From Pseudomonadota bacterium (GTDB lineage: Bacteria; Pseudomonadota; Gammaproteobacteria; Burkholderiales; Burkholderiaceae), in contig CAUJJP010000012.1 in NCBI GenBank assembly GCA_963205525.1, positions 1 through 64,000 on the forward strand: 64,000 nt of DNA, in the 5' to 3' direction. A model generated the notes under the pieces. It had not been told where the DNA came from. It did not search any database and saw only the letters and a program-made list of their open reading frames with translations. A program made the translations under genes and the position numbers. Shown piece by piece: positions 8,451-17,366 of this stretch. Numbering within the stretch: the first letter of the stretch is position 1; the number at the start of each line of letters is the position of its first letter.

Positions 8451-10107
8451 AGCCACCCTCATCAACGCCGGCATCCAGGCCGGCCTGGTCGACGCCGCCA
8501 CCGTGTCGCGCCTGCGCCCGCTGGCACGCAGCCAGCGCTGCTCGCTGCTGGAGGCCCTGGGGCGCGAGCTGCGGCTGCCGCCGGCGGCGTTCTGGCAGGC
8601 GCTGGCGCGACTGCGCGGACTGGCCTGGGCCGAGCTGTCGCGCCTGTCGGTGGCGCAAGCGCATCTGCAGCGGCTGCCCGCGGCGCTGCTGCACAAGCAC
8701 GCCATGCTTGCGATGCGCAGCGACAGCGGCGCCGAATGGCTGGTGGTCACCGACCCCGACGACCGCCTGGGGCCGCAGGCCTGCGCGCGCCTGCTGGGCC
8801 AGGAGCTGCCGCTGGCGCTGGCCGAACCCGAGGCCATGGCGGCCTTGCTGCAGCGCGAGACCGGGCGCGCACCCGCCGGCGCCGCGCGTGCCGTCGACGA
8901 GGACGCCACCGGCCTGTTCGACCGCCTGCTGAAAGAGGCCTTGCTGCGCCGCGCCACCGACATCCACCTCGAAGCCGACGAGGCCGGTCACCCGGTGCGG
9001 CTGCGCGTGGACGGCGTGCTGCAGGACTGGGGCATGCCGCTCGCGCGCAAGCTGGGCGAGGCCCTGGTCTCGCGCATCAAGGTGCTGGCGGGAATGGACA
9101 TCTCGGAGTCGCGCTCGCCGCAGGACGGTGCGCTGAAGTTCGCGGCTCCCGGCTGGGAAGGCAGCGCGGTGGACCTGCGTGTGGCCTCCATGCCCACCCT
9201 GCACGGCGAGCGGCTGACGCTGCGCCTGCTCGGCGCCGGCAGCGGCAGCGCCTTGACGCTGGGCGCGCTGGGCATGCCGGCGCAGGTGCTGCAGCCGCTG
9301 CGCGCCATCCTCGATCGACCGCACGGCATCCTGTTCGTCACCGGCCCCACCGGCTCGGGCAAGAGCACCACGCTGTACGCGGCGCTGCGCGAGCTGGATT
9401 GCCGGCGCCTGAACATCCTCACCGTCGAGGACCCGGTGGAGCAGCAGATCGCCGGCATCTCGCAGGTCGGCGTCGGCCTCAAGGTCGGCTTCGGCGACGC
9501 CCTGCGCGCCTTCCTGCGCCACGACCCCGACATCATCCTGGTCGGCGAGGTGCGCGACTTCGACACCGCCGACACCGCGCTGAAGGCGGCCGCCACCGGC
9601 CACCTGGTGCTCTCCACCCTGCACACCAACTCGGCCGCCGGTGCGCTCACGCGGCTCGTCAACCTCGGCTGCGAGCGCTACCTGATCGCCGACACCCTGG
9701 CCGGCGTGCTGGCGCAGCGCCTGGTGCGGCGCCTGTGCGAACGCTGCGCGCTGCCGGCCGACCCCACGCCCGCCCTGTGCGCCGCACTCGGCCTGCCGGG
9801 CTCGACCAGCCGCTGGCCGGACGGGATCTCGCCGCGCCGGGCATGCGGCTGCCCGCACTGCCTGGACACCGGATTCCGCGGCCGGGTCGGCGTCTACGAG
9901 GCCTTGTGGGTCGACCCCGAACTGGCCGACGCACTGGCCGCCGGCGCCTCCGAGCGCGACCTGGTGCGCCTGGCGCAGCGCCGCGGCAGCCTGCACGCGC
10001 TGGCCGAGGACGCGCGCGCCAAGCTCGCCGCCGGCCTGACCACCCTGGACGAAGTGCGGCCGCACCTGGGCCGCGCCGACGCGACGATGGAGACCGCTTC
10101 GACATGA
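8437..10107 (+). CDS. GspE/PilB/MshE-type assembly ATPase
   Basis: 556 residues; overlaps the PilT-like gene by 14 bp. The N-terminal 150 residues form an MshEN-like domain (LLEALGRELRLPPAAFWQALARLRGL). The catalytic core has Walker A GPTGSGKSTT at about 302, an Asp box (TVEDPVEQQIAGISQV), Walker B (DPDIILVGEVRD) and a His box (TGHLVLSTLHTNSAAGALTRL). A zinc site follows, CERC (about 433) and CPHC (about 471), as in GspE. It drives extrusion of the pseudopilus/pilus from the cytoplasm through the GspF-like platform. The next gene starts within its stop (ATGA). Confidence 0.92.
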   Translation: MAVAEATLINAGIQAGLVDAATVSRLRPLARSQRCSLLEALGRELRLPPAAFWQALARLRGLAWAELSRLSVAQAHLQRLPAALLHKHAMLAMRSDSGAEWLVVTDPDDRLGPQACARLLGQELPLALAEPEAMAALLQRETGRAPAGAARAVDEDATGLFDRLLKEALLRRATDIHLEADEAGHPVRLRVDGVLQDWGMPLARKLGEALVSRIKVLAGMDISESRSPQDGALKFAAPGWEGSAVDLRVASMPTLHGERLTLRLLGAGSGSALTLGALGMPAQVLQPLRAILDRPHGILFVTGPTGSGKSTTLYAALRELDCRRLNILTVEDPVEQQIAGISQVGVGLKVGFGDALRAFLRHDPDIILVGEVRDFDTADTALKAAATGHLVLSTLHTNSAAGALTRLVNLGCERYLIADTLAGVLAQRLVRRLCERCALPADPTPALCAALGLPGSTSRWPDGISPRRACGCPHCLDTGFRGRVGVYEALWVDPELADALAAGASERDLVRLAQRRGSLHALAEDARAKLAAGLTTLDEVRPHLGRADATMETAST

Positions 10108-11345
10108 GTCTGTTCAGCTACCTGGCGCTGGACGCCCACGGCGTGGAGACGCGCGGCTCGCTGGAGGCGCACGACCAGCGCGAGGCGCGCGCGGCCTTGC
10201 GCAGCCAGCGCCTGCGCCCGGTGCTGCTGGTGCTGGGCGAGCTGCCGCAGGCGCAGACGCTGCGCGAGCGGCTGGCGCTGGGGCTGCAGCCGCTGCTGCC
10301 GCGCAGCTGGCTGCCGGTGCGTCGCAGCGACCTCGGGACCCTGTTCCGCCAGCTGGCCCTGATGCTGCGCGCTGGCCACGCGCTGGTGCAGGCGCTGGAC
10401 ACGGCGGCACGGCTGAGCGTCAAGCACCGCATGCGCGAGCTGGTGCAGGAGCTGGCGCGCGCGCTGCGCGGCGGGCAGTCGCTGTCGCAGGCCATGGCCG
10501 GCGTCGGCCGGCCTGTGGACACCCTGGTCGTGCAGCTGGTGGCGAGCGCCGAGGCGGCGGGCGAGCTCGACCTCGTGTTCGAGCAGCTCGCCGACGACCT
10601 GGACCGCAAGCGCGAACTGACGCGTCAGCTCGTGAACACCATGATGTACCCGCTGATCGTGCTCGTGATGGCGATCGGCGTCTTCGCCTTCCTGGCGGTC
10701 TCGGTGATCCCGCGCTTTGCCAGCTTCGTGCAGGCGCGCGGACGCGGCGTGCCGCCCGAGGCTCAGCTGCTGCTGGACCTGGCGTCCTGGGTCGAGCGCT
10801 GGGGGCTGGCACTGGCGGTCGCCCTGCTGGGACTGCTGCTGGCGCTGGTGCTGCTGCGCCGGCTCGCCGCAGCGCGGCGCGTGATGGACCGGCTGGCGCT
10901 GGCCACCCCGCTCGTGGGCGGCCTGCTGCGCGACGCCGGCATGACGCGCCTGAGCTGGACCATGGGCATGCTGGTGCGCAGCGGCACCACCGCGCTGGAG
11001 AGCCTGCGCGTGGCGCGCCGGGTGGTCGGCAACTCGGTTTACGTGGCGGCGCTGGAGGAGGCCGAACACCGGCTCCTGGCCGGGCGCAGCCTGGCGAAGG
11101 CGCTGGAGCAGGGATCGATGCCGCTGCTGCTGCGCCACATGGTGGCGGTCGGCGAGGGCACGGGCCAGCTCGACGCCGTGCTCGACGCGGTGGCCGAGCA
11201 CTTCCGCAAGAGCCTGCAGGCGCGCATCAAGCTCGTGACCTCGCTCGTCGAGCCGGCGCTGCTGCTGCTGGTCGGCGCTGTCGTCGGCTCGGTCTACTAC
11301 ACCTTCTTCAAGACCCTGATGTCTGCCGGCGGGAGGGCTGCCTGA
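10104..11345 (+). CDS. GspF/PilC/MshG-type platform protein
   Basis: 413 residues. Two T2SSF domains are separated by membrane helices at about 179-202 (MMYPLIVLVMAIGVFAFLAV), about 232-250 and about 383-402 (LLLLVGAVVGSVYYTFFKTL). The first repeat includes RQLALMLRAGHALVQALDTAA, the second WTMGMLVRSGTTALESLRVA; both are the family hallmark. This is the inner-membrane rotor/platform on which the MshE-like ATPase acts. It overlaps both neighbours by one to four bases. Confidence 0.92.
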   Translation: MSLFSYLALDAHGVETRGSLEAHDQREARAALRSQRLRPVLLVLGELPQAQTLRERLALGLQPLLPRSWLPVRRSDLGTLFRQLALMLRAGHALVQALDTAARLSVKHRMRELVQELARALRGGQSLSQAMAGVGRPVDTLVVQLVASAEAAGELDLVFEQLADDLDRKRELTRQLVNTMMYPLIVLVMAIGVFAFLAVSVIPRFASFVQARGRGVPPEAQLLLDLASWVERWGLALAVALLGLLLALVLLRRLAAARRVMDRLALATPLVGGLLRDAGMTRLSWTMGMLVRSGTTALESLRVARRVVGNSVYVAALEEAEHRLLAGRSLAKALEQGSMPLLLRHMVAVGEGTGQLDAVLDAVAEHFRKSLQARIKLVTSLVEPALLLLVGAVVGSVYYTFFKTLMSAGGRAA

Positions 11346-11854
11346 TGCCGCGGCGATCGAAGTCCGCCCTGCTGCTGTGGCTGTTGCTGTGGGTGGTGCC
11401 GGCGCTGGCCGCGGCGCAGGACCTGCAGGCGCTGCAGCGCCAGCCCGGCGTGCCTGAGGCGATGGGCCAGGACCTGCAGACGCTGTCGGGCTACTACGGC
11501 CAGGTGGCACGCCGCGCAGGCGCACCCGCCGCCAGCGAGCGCGACCCCTTCCAGGTGACGCCCGACCTGCGCCGGCGCCCGCGCGACCCCGCCGGCCAGC
11601 TGCTGGCCGCCTCCGTGCCCGGCGAAGACTGGCGGCTGCAAGGCCTGCTGCTGGGCGCCGAGCCGCTGGCGGTGCTGGTGCGCGGCGCCGCGGCCGATGC
11701 GCCGCGCGGCGCGCCGCCGGCACGCCGGATCGTGCGCGTGGGCGAGAGCCTGGACATGCCCGACGGCCGCAGCTGGCAGGTGATCGCGATCGACCGCCAG
11801 GGCGTGCTGGTGCGCGGCGACGGCGTCGAGCTGGACACCCTGAGAATCCGATGA
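11345..11854 (+). CDS. PilP/MshK-like periplasmic protein
   Basis: 169 residues with a clear signal peptide (LLLWLLLWVVPALAAAQ). The segment ERDPFQVTPDLRRRP followed by a small beta domain (WRLQGLLLGAEPLAVLVRG, then IVRVGESLDMPDGRSWQVIAI) matches the pattern of PilP and MshK: an extended DPF region and a beta-sandwich homology region that links the inner-membrane PilN/O complex to the secretin. The position just before the secretin gene is the classical pilP-pilQ order. The ATG overlaps the gspF-like stop. Confidence 0.65.
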   Translation: MPRRSKSALLLWLLLWVVPALAAAQDLQALQRQPGVPEAMGQDLQTLSGYYGQVARRAGAPAASERDPFQVTPDLRRRPRDPAGQLLAASVPGEDWRLQGLLLGAEPLAVLVRGAAADAPRGAPPARRIVRVGESLDMPDGRSWQVIAIDRQGVLVRGDGVELDTLRIR

Positions 11855-13818
11855 GAACGAGCAAGCTGCCGCGTCCGCAGGGCGCGCACCGTCCCGGCAC
11901 GCCCACGGCGGCGCTGCTGTACGCACTGGCCTTTCTGACCGGCGCGCCGCCGGCCGCCGCCGACGGCGACCCCGGGGCCACGCCCGCCCCGCGCACCGCG
12001 CCAGCAGCCGGCACCGCGCCCGCAACCGGCCGCACCGCAGCGCCGGCGCGCGCCGCCCCCGCGACAACTCCCGCGACAGCTCCCGCCGCTGCGCCCCGCG
12101 CCGGGCTGGACGCCGCGCTGACGCTGGACCTGCGTCAGGCCAGCGTCCTGACCGCGCTGCGGCTGATCTCCGAGGTGTCGGGGCTGAACCTGGTGGCCAC
12201 GCGCGCCGCCGCCGAGCGCGAGCTGACGCTGTACCTGAGCGACACCACCGCCGGCCAGGCGCTGGACGCGGTGACGCGCAGCGCCGGCCTGTGGGTGCTG
12301 TGGCGCGAGCAAAGCCGCGCCCACATGGTGCTGACGGCCGAGGAGTACCAGCGCGAGTTGACCGTGTTCGGCGAGGAGCGCACCGAGGTCATGCACCTGC
12401 GCCACCACAACGTCGTGGCCGCGGCGCACAGCCTGCGCGCCCTGTTCGGCCACCGGGTGCGACTGCAGGCGCCGGCCGAGGAGTCATTGGGCGAGACGCT
12501 GAAGGTCAGCGACCTGCGCCGCGCCAGCGGCTCGCGCCCGGGCGCCGCCAGCACCCCGACTGCCGGCGCGCTGGCGGACGCCGCGAGCGGGCTCGTGCGC
12601 GAGCAGCGCGGCGGCCTGCGCAGTGGCGGCGACACCGAAGCCGCGCAGGTCGGTGCCGCCGCCGCCAGCCGCGGCGCGAGCGCGGGCCAGACCGAGGCCG
12701 CCCAGCAAGGCCAGGAGGCGCCGGTCTACGTCACCTACAACCGGCTGCACAACCTGCTGATCGTGCGCAGCGGCGACGCCCGCGCCCTGCAGGCGATCGC
12801 CGAGCTGGTGCGGCGCATCGACCTGCCGGCACGCCAGGTGCTGCTGGAGATGCGCATCATCCAGGTGCGGCTGGACGACGACTACCGGCGCGCCTTCGAC
12901 CTCGACTTCTTCAGCAATGCCGCCGCCAGCGGGGTGGCCACCAGCGCCACCGGGCAGCCGCTGAACCCGCTCACCGGCTCGCAGCTCGTGATCGACCCCG
13001 TGACCGGCGCCGTCACCGCGCCGCGGGTGGCGGGTTCGCTGGGCAATTTCGACCTCCTGGACCGCAGCTCCGGCATCTTCCAGCTCCTGCACAAGCGCAT
13101 CCGGCTGCGCCTGCAGCTGCTGGAGGAGCAGGGCCGGGTGCAGACCCTGGCCAAGCCGCTGCTGCTGGCCTCGAACAACGAGCCGGCGCGGCTGTTCATC
13201 GGCGAGGAGGTGGTGCTGACCACCGGCGCCTCGGCCCAGACCACCACCGGCACCACCGGCGCCACCAACACCGTGGTCACCGCCGAGACCGAGCGCCGCA
13301 ACATCGGCACCACCCTGGTCATCCACCCGCGCATCAACGACGACCGCAGCGTCACCCTCACCATCGACCAGGAGAGCTCGGAGCGCGTGGTCGGCGGCAC
13401 CTCGATCCCGCTGGCCACCGGCCGCGTCGGCGACGGCGTCGTGCAGTACCCGATAGACACCGTCAACACCGCCAGCGTGCAGGCGGTGGCGATGGCGCAG
13501 GACGGGCTGACGATCGCCGTCGGCGGCCTGATCAAGGTCGGGAAGACCGACGCCGACACCGCGGTGCCCGGCCTGTCGGCGGTGCCCCTGTTCGGCGAGC
13601 TGTTCAAGAGCAAGAAGCGCGTCGCCCAGCGCAGCGAGCTGGTGCTGGTGATCACCCCGCATGTGCTGGAGACGGCCGAGGAGGCGCAGCAGGCCTCGCG
13701 CCGGCTCAGCCAGCCCACCATCGAAGCCGCTGCGGCCACCGTCGGTGCCGCAGCACAGCAGCAGACCAGCGGCGACCCCGGCACCCCGGGCCAGCCGGAT
13801 CGAGCGCCTGCGAAATGA
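11851..13818 (+). CDS. MshL/PilQ-type secretin
   Basis: 655 residues. A signal-like N-terminus (TAALLYALAFLTGAPPAAADG) is followed by a Pro/Ala/Thr-rich linker. An STN/N-domain comes next (LTLDLRQASVLTALRLISEV), then an N1 domain (VYVTYNRLHNLLIVRSGD), then the secretin domain with VLLEMRIIQVRLDDDYRR, TLAKPLLLASNNEPARLFIGEEVVL and the closing RVAQRSELVLVITPHVLE. It should form the outer-membrane channel. ATG overlaps the previous stop and the next gene begins in its stop codon, so the cytochrome downstream is in the same transcript. Confidence 0.9.
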   Translation: MRTSKLPRPQGAHRPGTPTAALLYALAFLTGAPPAAADGDPGATPAPRTAPAAGTAPATGRTAAPARAAPATTPATAPAAAPRAGLDAALTLDLRQASVLTALRLISEVSGLNLVATRAAAERELTLYLSDTTAGQALDAVTRSAGLWVLWREQSRAHMVLTAEEYQRELTVFGEERTEVMHLRHHNVVAAAHSLRALFGHRVRLQAPAEESLGETLKVSDLRRASGSRPGAASTPTAGALADAASGLVREQRGGLRSGGDTEAAQVGAAAASRGASAGQTEAAQQGQEAPVYVTYNRLHNLLIVRSGDARALQAIAELVRRIDLPARQVLLEMRIIQVRLDDDYRRAFDLDFFSNAAASGVATSATGQPLNPLTGSQLVIDPVTGAVTAPRVAGSLGNFDLLDRSSGIFQLLHKRIRLRLQLLEEQGRVQTLAKPLLLASNNEPARLFIGEEVVLTTGASAQTTTGTTGATNTVVTAETERRNIGTTLVIHPRINDDRSVTLTIDQESSERVVGGTSIPLATGRVGDGVVQYPIDTVNTASVQAVAMAQDGLTIAVGGLIKVGKTDADTAVPGLSAVPLFGELFKSKKRVAQRSELVLVITPHVLETAEEAQQASRRLSQPTIEAAAATVGAAAQQQTSGDPGTPGQPDRAPAK

Positions 13819-15920
13819 GGAGTCGTCACACGCTGCCTGGCGTCGCCAGCACTGAAGCGATGGCCGGGCGCAAGGACGAAGCCGGCGTCCTGGTCTGGCG
13901 CACCGGCACCACCACGCAGGCGCTGGCACGCGCCCTGCTCACCTGCCTGGCCCTGCTGGTCAGCACGGGCCTGCTGCTGTGGTGGGGCGGCGGCCACGGC
14001 AACTGGCGCCAGTGGCTGCTGCTCGTGCACCTGGCCACCGGCGTGCTCAGCCTGGGCTTCGCCCTGCCCTTCGTGCTCGTGCACCTGCGCGACGGACGCG
14101 AACCCTGGCACGCCCTGCTGCAGCCCTGGAAGGTGTGGGCGGCAGCCCGGCGCCGGCGCGGCATCCACACCAAGCGCCTGGCCGGGCACGCCCTCCTGTG
14201 GTCTTTGCTGCTGGTGGTGGGCAGCGGGCTGGCCATCGCCTGGCCGGGGCTGACGGTGCTCGCCGGATCGCCCTCGACCTGGCCCTACGGCAGCCTGGAC
14301 GCGCTCCTGCTGCCGCATCGCCTGCTCACCCTGCCGCTGCTGGCCCTGCTGCTGTGGCATTTGCGACGCTGGTGGCGACGCAGCAGCCTGACGCTGGTCG
14401 CGGCCACGGCCGCTGCACTCGCCGGTGCCCTGCTGCCGGCGCCGCCACCGCTGCCGGTCGACCCCGGGCGCGACATGCCGCTGTACGCGCTGCCCTTCGG
14501 CGCCGACCCCTTCGCGCCCGGCGAATGGCGCACCCCCGGCCAGAAGCTGGTGAACTGGCGCGCCGTGCCGCCGGCCGCCAGCTGCGGCAGCTGCCATCGG
14601 CGCGAGTTCATGGAGTGGAGCACCTCGCTGCATGCGGTGTCCGACCGCGACCTGCTGTACGACGCCGCGGTGCAGGCCAACGTCGGCGCCACCCGCGCCG
14701 CCGCCAGCCACGGCGACGAGAAGGGGCGCTGGTGCGAGTCCTGCCACAACCCGCTGGGCACCCTCACCGGCGCCGTCACGCCGCTGAACAGCGTGCAGGA
14801 AACCGCGGCGCTCGAAGAAGGCGTGAGCTGCATCGTCTGCCACACCGCCAGCCACCCCGAGCCGCTGGCGGGCAACGGCGCGCTGCAGTCCAACATCGAC
14901 CACGTGCAGCACATGCGCCACCCGGCGCTGCTGGCGGCGGCACCGTCGCGCCACGCGCGCGACATGCAGGCCGCGCGCAGCGCCCCGCACATGCGTGCCA
15001 GCGGCCTGTGCGGCGCCTGCCACACCGAGATCCGCACCAGCGTCGTGAGCGGCCAGACGCCGCTGCACTTCCAGGACAGCTACGACGAGTGGCGGCGCTC
15101 GGACTACGCCCGCCAGGGCATCGAGTGCCAGAACTGCCACATGGCACAGGACCCGGCGGCCTACATCGAGGCCTTGCGGCGCGGCGAGCGCCCGCGCGTG
15201 CGGGTGTCGCACCGCCTGCCCGGCGCCAACCACCTGCTGACCGACCCCGATCTGCCGGGCGACCTGCTGCGCAGCCTGCGCGGCGGCCAGCCGCCCGGCC
15301 TGAACCGGATGTTCGGTGCCGACGAGTACCGGACCGAGCTGCGACGCACGCGCGACCAGGCGCTGGGCCTGCTGCGCGCGGCGGCCGAGCTGAAGCTGCA
15401 GTGGGTGGGCGGTGCCGGCCGCCAGCCGGCGCTGCGCGTGACGGTGGCCAACGTCGGCGCCGGCCACGCCCTGCCCACCGGTCCGCTGGACCAGCGCCAC
15501 ATGTGGCTGGAGGTCGAGGTCAGCGATGCCGACGGCCGCACGCTGCTGCACAGCGGCCGCTTCGACGCCCGGCGCGGCACGGTCGCCCCCGACGCCGCGA
15601 TCTGGACCAAGCTGATGCACGACGACCAGGGACGGCTGGACCGGCGCCACCTGCTGTTCGACGTCGATCGCCTGAGCTACCCGCGCAAGCCAATCCAGGC
15701 CGGGCAGTCGCAGCAGCTGGACTACCCGCTGCCGGCAGCGACACCGATCACGGCGCCGCTGCAGGCGCGCGTGCGGCTGTGGTACCGGCTCGCCCACCAG
15801 GAGCTGCTGCTCAACATCGAGGCCACCGGCGCCACGCCACCGGCGGTGGTGGTGCCGCCGGTGCTGATGCGCGAGGCCACGCTGGGGCCGGCTACCGCCG
15901 GCAGCGGAGCGGCGTCTTGA
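13815..15920 (+). CDS. Membrane-anchored pentaheme cytochrome c (c554-like), embedded in pilus operon
   Basis: 701 residues. The first about 230 hold five membrane helices with several helix-end histidines (LLVHLATG, VLVHLRDG, GHALLW, LPHRLL, LLWHLRR), suggesting a cytochrome b-like membrane module. The periplasmic part has five CxxCH heme c motifs: CGSCH (about 257), CESCH (306), CIVCH (339), CGACH (399) and CQNCH (438), with spacing and context of the cytochrome c554 family. A C-terminal beta domain (residues about 510-690) follows. The ATG overlaps the secretin stop; an alternative start is at 13860. I infer electron transfer from the quinone pool to periplasmic hemes; the link to the pilus machinery is genomic only. 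Confidence 0.82.
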   Translation: MRSRHTLPGVASTEAMAGRKDEAGVLVWRTGTTTQALARALLTCLALLVSTGLLLWWGGGHGNWRQWLLLVHLATGVLSLGFALPFVLVHLRDGREPWHALLQPWKVWAAARRRRGIHTKRLAGHALLWSLLLVVGSGLAIAWPGLTVLAGSPSTWPYGSLDALLLPHRLLTLPLLALLLWHLRRWWRRSSLTLVAATAAALAGALLPAPPPLPVDPGRDMPLYALPFGADPFAPGEWRTPGQKLVNWRAVPPAASCGSCHRREFMEWSTSLHAVSDRDLLYDAAVQANVGATRAAASHGDEKGRWCESCHNPLGTLTGAVTPLNSVQETAALEEGVSCIVCHTASHPEPLAGNGALQSNIDHVQHMRHPALLAAAPSRHARDMQAARSAPHMRASGLCGACHTEIRTSVVSGQTPLHFQDSYDEWRRSDYARQGIECQNCHMAQDPAAYIEALRRGERPRVRVSHRLPGANHLLTDPDLPGDLLRSLRGGQPPGLNRMFGADEYRTELRRTRDQALGLLRAAAELKLQWVGGAGRQPALRVTVANVGAGHALPTGPLDQRHMWLEVEVSDADGRTLLHSGRFDARRGTVAPDAAIWTKLMHDDQGRLDRRHLLFDVDRLSYPRKPIQAGQSQQLDYPLPAATPITAPLQARVRLWYRLAHQELLLNIEATGATPPAVVVPPVLMREATLGPATAGSGAAS

Positions 15921-16324
15921 GCACGCACGCTGCGCCGCCAGGCGCCCGCCTGCTGCCGGCACTGGGCTGGCTGCTGCCGCTGGCGGTCGCCCTGCTGGCC
16001 GCGTGCTGGCTGGTCCAGGGCGTGCCCAGCGCCCTGCAGCAACAGCAGTCGCGCGCCAGGGACGACATCCGTGCCCTGCTCTCGGCGCTGCTGATCGCAC
16101 GCGAGCCGGGTGCAGCGCTGCCGTCCAGCGTGCCCGGGCTGCAGGCGCTGGTCGACGAGGGCACGCTGCCGGCGCTGCCGAACGACCCCTGGGGCCGCCC
16201 CTATGTCTACCGGCATCCCGGCCTGGACCACGACTTCGAACTCTTCTCGCTCGGCCCGGACGGCCGCGAGAGCGGCGACGACATCGTGCACTGGAACCTC
16301 TATGGCGGGCGCCAGCCACCGTGA
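15917..16324 (+). CDS. GspG-like protein lacking a canonical prepilin signal
   Basis: 135 residues. The likely start is a TTG overlapping the cytochrome stop (TTGA); no good in-frame ATG or GTG precedes the membrane helix. The C-terminal half is clearly GspG-like: LPNDPWGRPYVYRHPG followed by FELFSLGPDGRESGDDI, the conserved calcium-loop region of major pseudopilins. The N-terminus, however, has an ordinary hydrophobic helix (LGWLLPLAVALLAACWLVQG) without the Gly-Phe-Thr-Leu-x-Glu prepilin peptidase site. It may be a fixed membrane-anchored pseudopilin-like protein working with the pentaheme cytochrome. Confidence 0.7.
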   Translation: MSTHAAPPGARLLPALGWLLPLAVALLAACWLVQGVPSALQQQQSRARDDIRALLSALLIAREPGAALPSSVPGLQALVDEGTLPALPNDPWGRPYVYRHPGLDHDFELFSLGPDGRESGDDIVHWNLYGGRQPP

Positions 16325-16388
16325 ATCAGGTCCAGCCACAGCCCGTGGCAGCCCCGCCGCCACCCCACCAAGCTTGAAGAAGAACACC

Positions 16389-17366
16389 GTGAACCATCCC
16401 CTGCCTCCCGCCGCCGTGCAGGCGCAGACCGCGCTCCCGATCAACCCCGAAGCGCTCGCCGCCGCCGTGTCGGCGGTCGTGCTCGACAAACCGCTGGCGG
16501 TGCGCCTGGCGCTGACCTGCATCCTCGCGCGCGGCCACCTGCTGATCGAGGACCAGCCGGGGCTCGGCAAGACCTTGCTCGCGCAGACCCTGGCCGCGGT
16601 CCTCGGGCTCGGTTTCAAGCGCGTCCAGTTCACGAGCGACCTGCTGCCCGCCGACGTCACCGGCGGCGGCGTCTGGGACCGCGAGCGCAGCGAGTTCCGT
16701 TTCGTGCCCGGCCCGGTGTTCGCCGAGCTGCTGCTGGCCGACGAGATCAACCGCAGCACCCCCAAGACCCAGAGCGCGCTGCTGGAGGCGATGGAAGAAC
16801 GCCAGGTCTCGGTGGACGGCGTCAGCCACCCGCTGCCGCAGGCCTTCTTCGTCATCGCCACCCAGAACCCGCTGGACAGCCAAGGCACGCACCCGCTGCC
16901 GCAGGCGCAGCTCGACCGCTTCCTGATGCGCGTGCACCTCGGCTATCCGGGGCGGGCGGCCGAGCTGCAGCTGCTGGCCGAGGGCGACCGCCGCAGCCGG
17001 CTGGCAGCCCGGCCGGCGCTGCTGGACGCCAGCGCGCTGGCGGCGCTGCAGGCGCGCGCGGCGGCGGTCACCGCCTCGCCGGCGCTGCTGGACTACCTCT
17101 GGCGGCTGCTGGACCACACGCGCCAGGGCGGGCGCTTCGCCCAGGGCCTGTCGCCGCGCGCCGGGCTCGCGCTGCTCGCCGCCGCCCGCGCCTGGGCGCT
17201 GCTGGCCGGGCGCGAGCACCTGCTGCCGGCGGACCTGCAGGCGGTGTGGCCGGCCGTCGTCGGCCACCGGCTGCAAGACCCCGGTCGGCCGCCCGAGGTC
17301 GGCGCCGCCGCGGTCGCCGCCGTGCTGGAGGCGGTACCGGTGGTGGCCGCACTGGATCGCCCATGA
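16389..17366 (+). CDS. MoxR-family AAA+ ATPase
   Basis: 325 residues from GTG 16389, preceded by an A/G-rich Shine-Dalgarno sequence. The Walker A block EDQPGLGKTLLAQ lies at about 50, the DLLPADVTGG motif and Walker B LLLADEINR near 115, and sensor-1 FFVIATQNPLDSQGTHPLPQAQLDRF after that. These are the MoxR hallmarks. MoxR proteins act as chaperone-like ATPases, usually with DUF58 and transglutaminase-like membrane partners, which are exactly the next two genes (4-bp overlap). The substrate in this organism is unknown. Confidence 0.93.
   Translation: MNHPLPPAAVQAQTALPINPEALAAAVSAVVLDKPLAVRLALTCILARGHLLIEDQPGLGKTLLAQTLAAVLGLGFKRVQFTSDLLPADVTGGGVWDRERSEFRFVPGPVFAELLLADEINRSTPKTQSALLEAMEERQVSVDGVSHPLPQAFFVIATQNPLDSQGTHPLPQAQLDRFLMRVHLGYPGRAAELQLLAEGDRRSRLAARPALLDASALAALQARAAAVTASPALLDYLWRLLDHTRQGGRFAQGLSPRAGLALLAAARAWALLAGREHLLPADLQAVWPAVVGHRLQDPGRPPEVGAAAVAAVLEAVPVVAALDRP

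Noticed and set aside
12882..16319. Very long minus-strand open frame opposite the secretin and cytochrome genes
   Set aside because: It is antisense to two well-supported genes with clear motifs, has the low-complexity Arg/Ala/Gly composition of a GC-driven shadow frame and no recognisable domain.
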